Source: Blautia sp. (lineage in GTDB: Bacteria > Bacillota > Clostridia > Lachnospirales > Lachnospiraceae). From it: a stretch of 9,636 nt of DNA. How positions within the stretch are numbered: position 1 is the first letter of the stretch; each line of letters begins with the position of its first letter. Made by a program: the position numbers and the translations under genes. The stretch spans positions 1 to 9,636 of the forward strand of contig JAUUSJ010000154.1 in the NCBI GenBank assembly GCA_030841965.1, written 5' to 3'. The notes beneath the pieces were generated by a model. The model was not told the DNA's origin. It did not search any database and saw only the letters and a list, made by a program, of their open reading frames with translations. Below are positions 6,387 through 9,636 of the stretch, in pieces.

Positions 6387-6665
6387 GAGGGGACGCTGGG
6401 AGAATGAGAAGGGACGCCGAGAGAGTGAGAGGAGACGCGAAGAGAGCAAGGAGAGATATGTGCCGCAAACACGTTCGTTCCCACGATTTTTCGACATACG
6501 CTGATTTATGCCGCTTCCCGCAAACTCGCGCCTACGGCACTCAAACAGTGCTCCAGCGGCAAAGCTAAGTATATCGAAAAATCGCTCCACTCTCTATCGT
6601 TTTCGGCGCATATCTCTCCTTGCTCTCTTCGCGTCTCCTCTCACTCTCTCGGCTGTGTACTGGTG
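6381..6665 (-). repeat. Palindromic repeat, copy C (complete, inverted orientation)
   Basis: Its core (6468-6602) matches the core of copy B on the opposite strand with only a few differences. The arms 6416-6465 and 6604-6653 form a 50-bp inverted repeat with a single T/C difference, longer than in copy B by about one 21-bp unit. The apical hairpin is GCGCC-TAC-GGCAC (6528-6540). The left-end motif seen in B and D appears here as TGTACTGGTG (6656-6665, complement CACCAGTACA). The copy overlaps the stop codon of the HTH gene. Confidence 0.9.
6392..6454 (-). repeat. Three tandem 21-bp units of copy C
   Basis: Units at 6392-6412, 6413-6433 and 6434-6454 each begin GACGC and continue with GAGA/GGGA-rich sequence, with an exact 21-bp spacing. 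A partial unit (GCGTGAGAGGG, 6381-6391) precedes them and contains the HTH stop codon. The last two units are also the outer arm of the palindrome. Confidence 0.85.
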
Positions 6666-7008
6666 ACAAGCTTTGAACTTTGCAGGGTGGGGTGGCTCTC
6701 AAATTCAATTCATATATTCGTATAACAGTTCAGATTTTTATATTTTAGAAGAGAGAAATTTAAGAATAAAATAGATGTAGTTTAGTGCAAAAGAGCTTTG
6801 AATGTGATATTATTAGGATAAGTCATGTTAAGGCTTTTTTTGGTTTGAGAAATATTGTTTTTATTGATTGTTGGGATTGTAAAGTGCTATAGGGGAAACG
6901 GTAGAATGAGTTAAGTGCAGTATCGTATTTCAATTGCCAGTTTACGATTTTGAGATTTTTTAGAAAAATAAAAATTTGCATATACTATATAGGAAAGGAA
7001 GAGGGAAA
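6666..7008. other. AT-rich intergenic stretch before the thioesterase gene
   Basis: About 340 bases with no convincing gene. It is AT-rich with many short T and A runs. TATACT at 6981-6986 could be a -10 for the thioesterase gene, but it lies only about 22 bases before the ATG and has no good -35, so it is weak. I see no RNA gene, terminator hairpin or riboswitch core. Confidence 0.4.
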
Positions 7009-7506
7009 ATGTCAGAAAAAGCAAAAACAATTGCAGAGTCAAAGGTAGAGACTGTGCATATTATTTTGCCATCTCATCTAAATGATGCAGGACGTCTTTT
7101 TGGAGGAATTTTAATGCAATGGATTGATGAGGTGGCGGCATTGGTAGCGAAGAGACATTCTCAGATGAATGTGACAACAGCATCGGTAGATAATCTTCGA
7201 TTTTTGCATGGTGCATATCAAAGAGATGTTATTGTGATTATTGGAAAGGTGACACATGTAGGAAATACTTCGATGGAAGTTAAAGTTGAGACTTATGTGG
7301 AAAATGTAGATGGAGAGAGACATTTAATTAATCGTGCCTTTTTGACAGAGATTGGATTGGATGAGAATAATAAGCCAGCTAGATTACCTAGACTTATTCT
7401 CGAGACAGAGGAGGATAGGGACGAGTGGATGAGAGCACAGATTAGAAAAGAAATGAGAGAGCATCAGTCAAAAGAGGGATTTCATTTTTATGGCGAGTAT
7501 AATTAA
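7009..7506 (+). CDS. Acyl-CoA thioesterase, hotdog fold
   Basis: A cytoplasmic enzyme that splits acyl-CoA into free fatty acid and CoA. The 165 residues carry the acyl-CoA hydrolase (COG1607, YciA/BFIT-like) signature: PSHLNDAGRLFGGILMQWID (21-40), with the N25/D26 region and GG-LM-WIDE helix, then TASVDNLRFL (57-66) and GNTSMEVKVETYVEN. The end (about 135-165) is charged and probably helical. ATG at 7009 is preferred because AGGAAAGGAAGAGG lies directly before it. An in-frame TTG at 6976 would add 11 residues that include the ribosome binding site. The chain-length preference is unknown. No terminator follows, so read-through into the PurF-like gene 301 bases on is possible. Confidence 0.9.
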   Translation: MSEKAKTIAESKVETVHIILPSHLNDAGRLFGGILMQWIDEVAALVAKRHSQMNVTTASVDNLRFLHGAYQRDVIVIIGKVTHVGNTSMEVKVETYVENVDGERHLINRAFLTEIGLDENNKPARLPRLILETEEDRDEWMRAQIRKEMREHQSKEGFHFYGEYN

Positions 7507-7807
7507 GATGACTCCAACATCATTAAGATTTATTTGAAATTATTAGACAGATGAAAAACTACGTGTTACAATTGACTCGAGAGAGTTTTAGGAAGCTTTT
7601 GTGAGTTAGACGAGAATAATCGTAATTTTAATCATGAGAGGTTCAATAGATGGGTTTTTAGGTAAATGAAAAAGTCTGCAATCTGCAAGTCTTTAAAAAC
7701 CCTGAAATATACGGGGGATTCACGAAGTTTTTAGGTAGATGAAAAGGTCTACAATCTGCGAGGGGATTGAAACAAAAAATAACAGAACAGAAAAGGAGAA
7801 AGACTTT
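7507..7807 (+). other. Long leader of the PurF-like gene with two direct repeats
   Basis: Two 33-bp direct repeats, 7654-7686 and 7727-7759, differ at 3 positions and are spaced 73 bp start to start; both contain GTTTTTAGGTA and CAATCTGC. GGGTTTTTA (7652-7660) can pair with TAAAAACCC (7694-7702), enclosing the first repeat. The second repeat contains a small GTAGA/TCTAC hairpin (7736-7753). No T-run follows the large hairpin, so it is not a normal terminator. I could not match it to the purine, PRPP, THF or ykkC riboswitch cores I know. A regulatory leader is inferred. Confidence 0.5.
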
Positions 7808-9220
7808 ATGGGAGGTTTTTTTGGCGTTGCATCGAAACAGGACTGTGTATTAGAGTTATTTTATGGAGTGGATTATCACTCTCATCTTGGAACAAGAAGA
7901 GGCGGCATGGCAGTGCATGGAGAGAATGGATTTAACCGAGCGATTCACAATATTCAGAATTCTCCATTCCGAACAAAGTTTGACAAGGATGTAGGAGAGA
8001 TGCATGGAAATATTGGAATTGGATGTATCTCGGATTTTGAGCCACAGCCGCTTTTGATTAGTTCAAAGCTTGGAAGTTTTGCGATTACGACGGTTGGAAA
8101 GGTGAATAATTATCAGGAATTATTGAATCGATTGTATGAGAATAATCACTGTCATTTTCAGGAGATGACGAACGGGCAGGTGAATGTGACAGAATTGATA
8201 GCTGCTCTCATCTGTGAGAAGGATAGTATTTTAGAGGGAATTAAGTATGTGCAAGAGATTGTGGATGGCTCTATGACGATGCTTCTTATGACGAAGGATG
8301 GAATTTATGCGTCTCGCGACCGGCTCGGAAGAACACCGCTTGTTGTCGGACAAAAAGAGGGAGCATACTGTGTTTCTTTTGAGAGCCATGCATATATTAA
8401 TCTGGGCTTTCAAGATTATAAGGAGTTGGGACCTGGAGAGGTGGACTTCGTCTCGGCTGATAAGGTTGAGGTCTTAAAGGAGCCTGGAGATGAGATGAGG
8501 ATTTGCTCATTCTTATGGGTGTACTATGGATATCCGACATCCTCGTACGAGGGAGTGAATGTAGAGCAGATGCGCTATAATTGTGGAAGCAGGCTGGCTA
8601 GGCGAGATGGAGATTCCGTTCATCCCGATATCGTGGCTGGTGTTCCGGATTCCGGTGTGGCTCATGCGATTGGCTATGCGAATGAGTCGGGAATTCCATA
8701 TGCGAGACCATTTATAAAATATACACCGACATGGCCTCGCTCATTTATGCCGACCAATCAGAGTCAGAGAGATTTGATTGCACGTATGAAGTTAATTCCA
8801 GTACAGGCATTGATTGACGGGAAAAAGCTACTCTTGATTGATGACTCGATTGTGCGTGGCACACAGCTTCGAGAGACAACAGAGTTCTTATACAATAGTG
8901 GAGCGAAGGAAGTACATGTTCGCCCAGCATGTCCACCACTTTTATACGGATGCAAATATTTGAATTTCTCTCGCTCTAAGTCGGAGATGGAGCTTATCAC
9001 GAGACAAGTCATTAAGGAGAGAGAAGGAGAAGATTGTCCAAAAGAAGTACTCGATGAGTATGCGAATCCATGTAGCTGTAAGTACGAACAGATGATTGAG
9101 GATATTAGAAAGAAGCAGAACTTTACTTCTCTTCGTTATCATAGATTGGACGATTTATTAGATTCGATTGGAATTGACCCTTGTAAGGTTTGTACGTATT
9201 GCTTTAATGGAAAAGAATAA
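7808..9220 (+). CDS. PurF-like amidophosphoribosyltransferase lacking the glutaminase cysteine
   Basis: A 470-residue relative of glutamine-PRPP amidotransferase, the first enzyme of purine synthesis. The C-terminal half is a well-preserved type I phosphoribosyltransferase: GVPDSGVAHAIGYA, then DDSIVRGT (345-352, PRPP loop). Cysteines fitting the structural 4Fe-4S cluster of B. subtilis PurF are C233 (ICSFLWVYY), C382 (or C375) and C459-x2-C462-x2-C465 near the end. The N-terminal half aligns with the class II glutaminase but begins MGGFFGVAS where PurF has MCG. HxRYST and NGN motifs are replaced (GCISD; TTVGKVNN), so glutamine hydrolysis is unlikely. The start at 7808 has AAAAGGAGAA about 9 bases upstream; an in-frame ATG at 7739 lies in the leader repeat and adds an unrelated stretch. 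A terminator follows. Function could be ammonia-dependent PRA synthesis or something different, so I give no symbol. Confidence 0.88.
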   Translation: MGGFFGVASKQDCVLELFYGVDYHSHLGTRRGGMAVHGENGFNRAIHNIQNSPFRTKFDKDVGEMHGNIGIGCISDFEPQPLLISSKLGSFAITTVGKVNNYQELLNRLYENNHCHFQEMTNGQVNVTELIAALICEKDSILEGIKYVQEIVDGSMTMLLMTKDGIYASRDRLGRTPLVVGQKEGAYCVSFESHAYINLGFQDYKELGPGEVDFVSADKVEVLKEPGDEMRICSFLWVYYGYPTSSYEGVNVEQMRYNCGSRLARRDGDSVHPDIVAGVPDSGVAHAIGYANESGIPYARPFIKYTPTWPRSFMPTNQSQRDLIARMKLIPVQALIDGKKLLLIDDSIVRGTQLRETTEFLYNSGAKEVHVRPACPPLLYGCKYLNFSRSKSEMELITRQVIKEREGEDCPKEVLDEYANPCSCKYEQMIEDIRKKQNFTSLRYHRLDDLLDSIGIDPCKVCTYCFNGKE

Positions 9221-9246
9221 ATAGAGTTTTTCTCTTTTATTAATAA

Positions 9247-9306
9247 GAAAACACCGTATAGGAATAAAAGCCGAAAGAGAGCTTTAATTTCTATACGGTG
9301 TTTTTT
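9247..9306 (+). terminator. Strong intrinsic terminator of the PurF-like gene
   Basis: AAACACCGTATAG (9249-9261) pairs perfectly over 13 bp with CTATACGGTGTTT (9291-9303). The stem extends inward through AAAGC/GCTTT and is followed by a run of six T (9301-9306). It starts 27 bases after the stop codon. Confidence 0.93.
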
Positions 9307-9406
9307 ATATGTGGATAATTGATAATAGCATAAAATTTTTCTAAGTAAAAAATGGGGAATTCACATTGAATTTATATAATAGTCATTCTAAAGAAAGAAT
9401 ATTAAA

Positions 9407-9435
9407 TTGACCTGTTGTACTAGTTGAAATATAAG
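9407..9435 (+). promoter_or_regulatory. Candidate promoter reading rightward
   Basis: TTGACC (9407-9412), a 17-base spacer and TATAAG (9430-9435). It lies in the AT-rich stretch between the terminator and repeat copy D and would transcribe copy D or a gene beyond the window. No coding start is visible within the window after it. Confidence 0.35.
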
Positions 9436-9553
9436 TTGAATATAAATTGCCCATAAAATAGGTTTGTTGCTTGGAGTATGATACAAATTCCCAACGAAAA
9501 AGTCTTGTAAATTAAAGAGGAGCGATTAACTAGTATAACGAGTTAAATTGTTT

Positions 9554-9636
9554 TGCCAGTGTCCAGCGAAGAGAGTCCGGTGATATGTTCTCTAAAAACG
9601 ATAGAGAGTGGAGCGGTTTTTCGATATACTTAGCTT
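9554..9636 (+). repeat. Palindromic repeat, copy D (right part outside window)
   Basis: TGCCAGTGTCCAGCGAAGAG opens the left end and aligns without gaps over 47 bp to the left end of copy B (1385-1430), with about 70% identity. From AAAACGATAGAGAGTGGAGC (starting 9595) it matches the conserved core almost exactly up to the window end. The arm (about 9566-9594) differs from those of B and C. Whether its right arm is complementary cannot be seen. Confidence 0.85.

Noticed and set aside
7739..7807. Upstream ATG start for the PurF-like protein
   Set aside because: It lies in the second leader repeat, lacks a ribosome binding site and adds residues unlike PurF. ATG at 7808 has a good AGGAG and begins the conserved GGFFG sequence.
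7507..7807. Purine, PRPP, THF or guanidine riboswitch before the PurF-like gene
   Set aside because: None of the conserved core motifs I know for these classes could be found.

Overview
The window looks like chromosome from a low-G+C, probably anaerobic Firmicute. The PTS enzyme in IIC-IIB-IIA order, the LicT/GlcT-type antiterminator with its RNA target, the AsnA-type asparagine synthetase and strong AGGAGG-like ribosome binding sites all fit this. A Lachnospiraceae-like gut clostridium is my best guess from the protein sequences; this is inference, not a database result. No phage, plasmid or transposase gene is visible. The genes are ordinary metabolism, but the spaces between them are unusually rich in structured repeats.

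Layout from left to right. A truncated copy (A) of a palindromic repeat lies just 3' of asnA, which is on the minus strand. An asnA upstream region follows, then a complete repeat copy (B) with three 38-bp tandem units. The units run straight into a promoter, an RNA antiterminator/terminator switch and the glucose-type PTS gene ptsG. The gene for a PRD-containing antiterminator follows and very probably controls that switch. Next comes a 220-260 bp highly folded intergenic element of a second, unrelated kind. A metallo-beta-lactamase-fold hydrolase and a 71-residue Cro/CI-type regulator (TTG start) form a likely two-gene operon. A complete inverted repeat copy (C) overlaps the regulator's stop codon. 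After a 340-bp AT-rich gap come an acyl-CoA thioesterase, a leader with two 33-bp direct repeats, and a PurF-like protein that lacks the glutaminase nucleophile, closed by a strong terminator. The window ends inside a fourth repeat copy (D).

How the genes work together. ptsG and the antiterminator form one regulatory unit: the transporter's phosphorylation state is expected to set the activity of the PRD protein, which acts on the RNA upstream of ptsG. The other genes have no obvious joint pathway.

The most interesting material is the repeat family A-D. It has a conserved core of about 135 bp that folds on itself. Its flanking arms differ from copy to copy, yet within each complete copy they are almost perfectly complementary. 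On one side it carries short tandem arrays whose unit length (24, 38 or 21 bp) is specific to each copy but whose units all contain a GCGTC motif. Base-pair-preserving changes in the apical hairpin between copies B and C indicate selection for, or copying through, a folded single strand.
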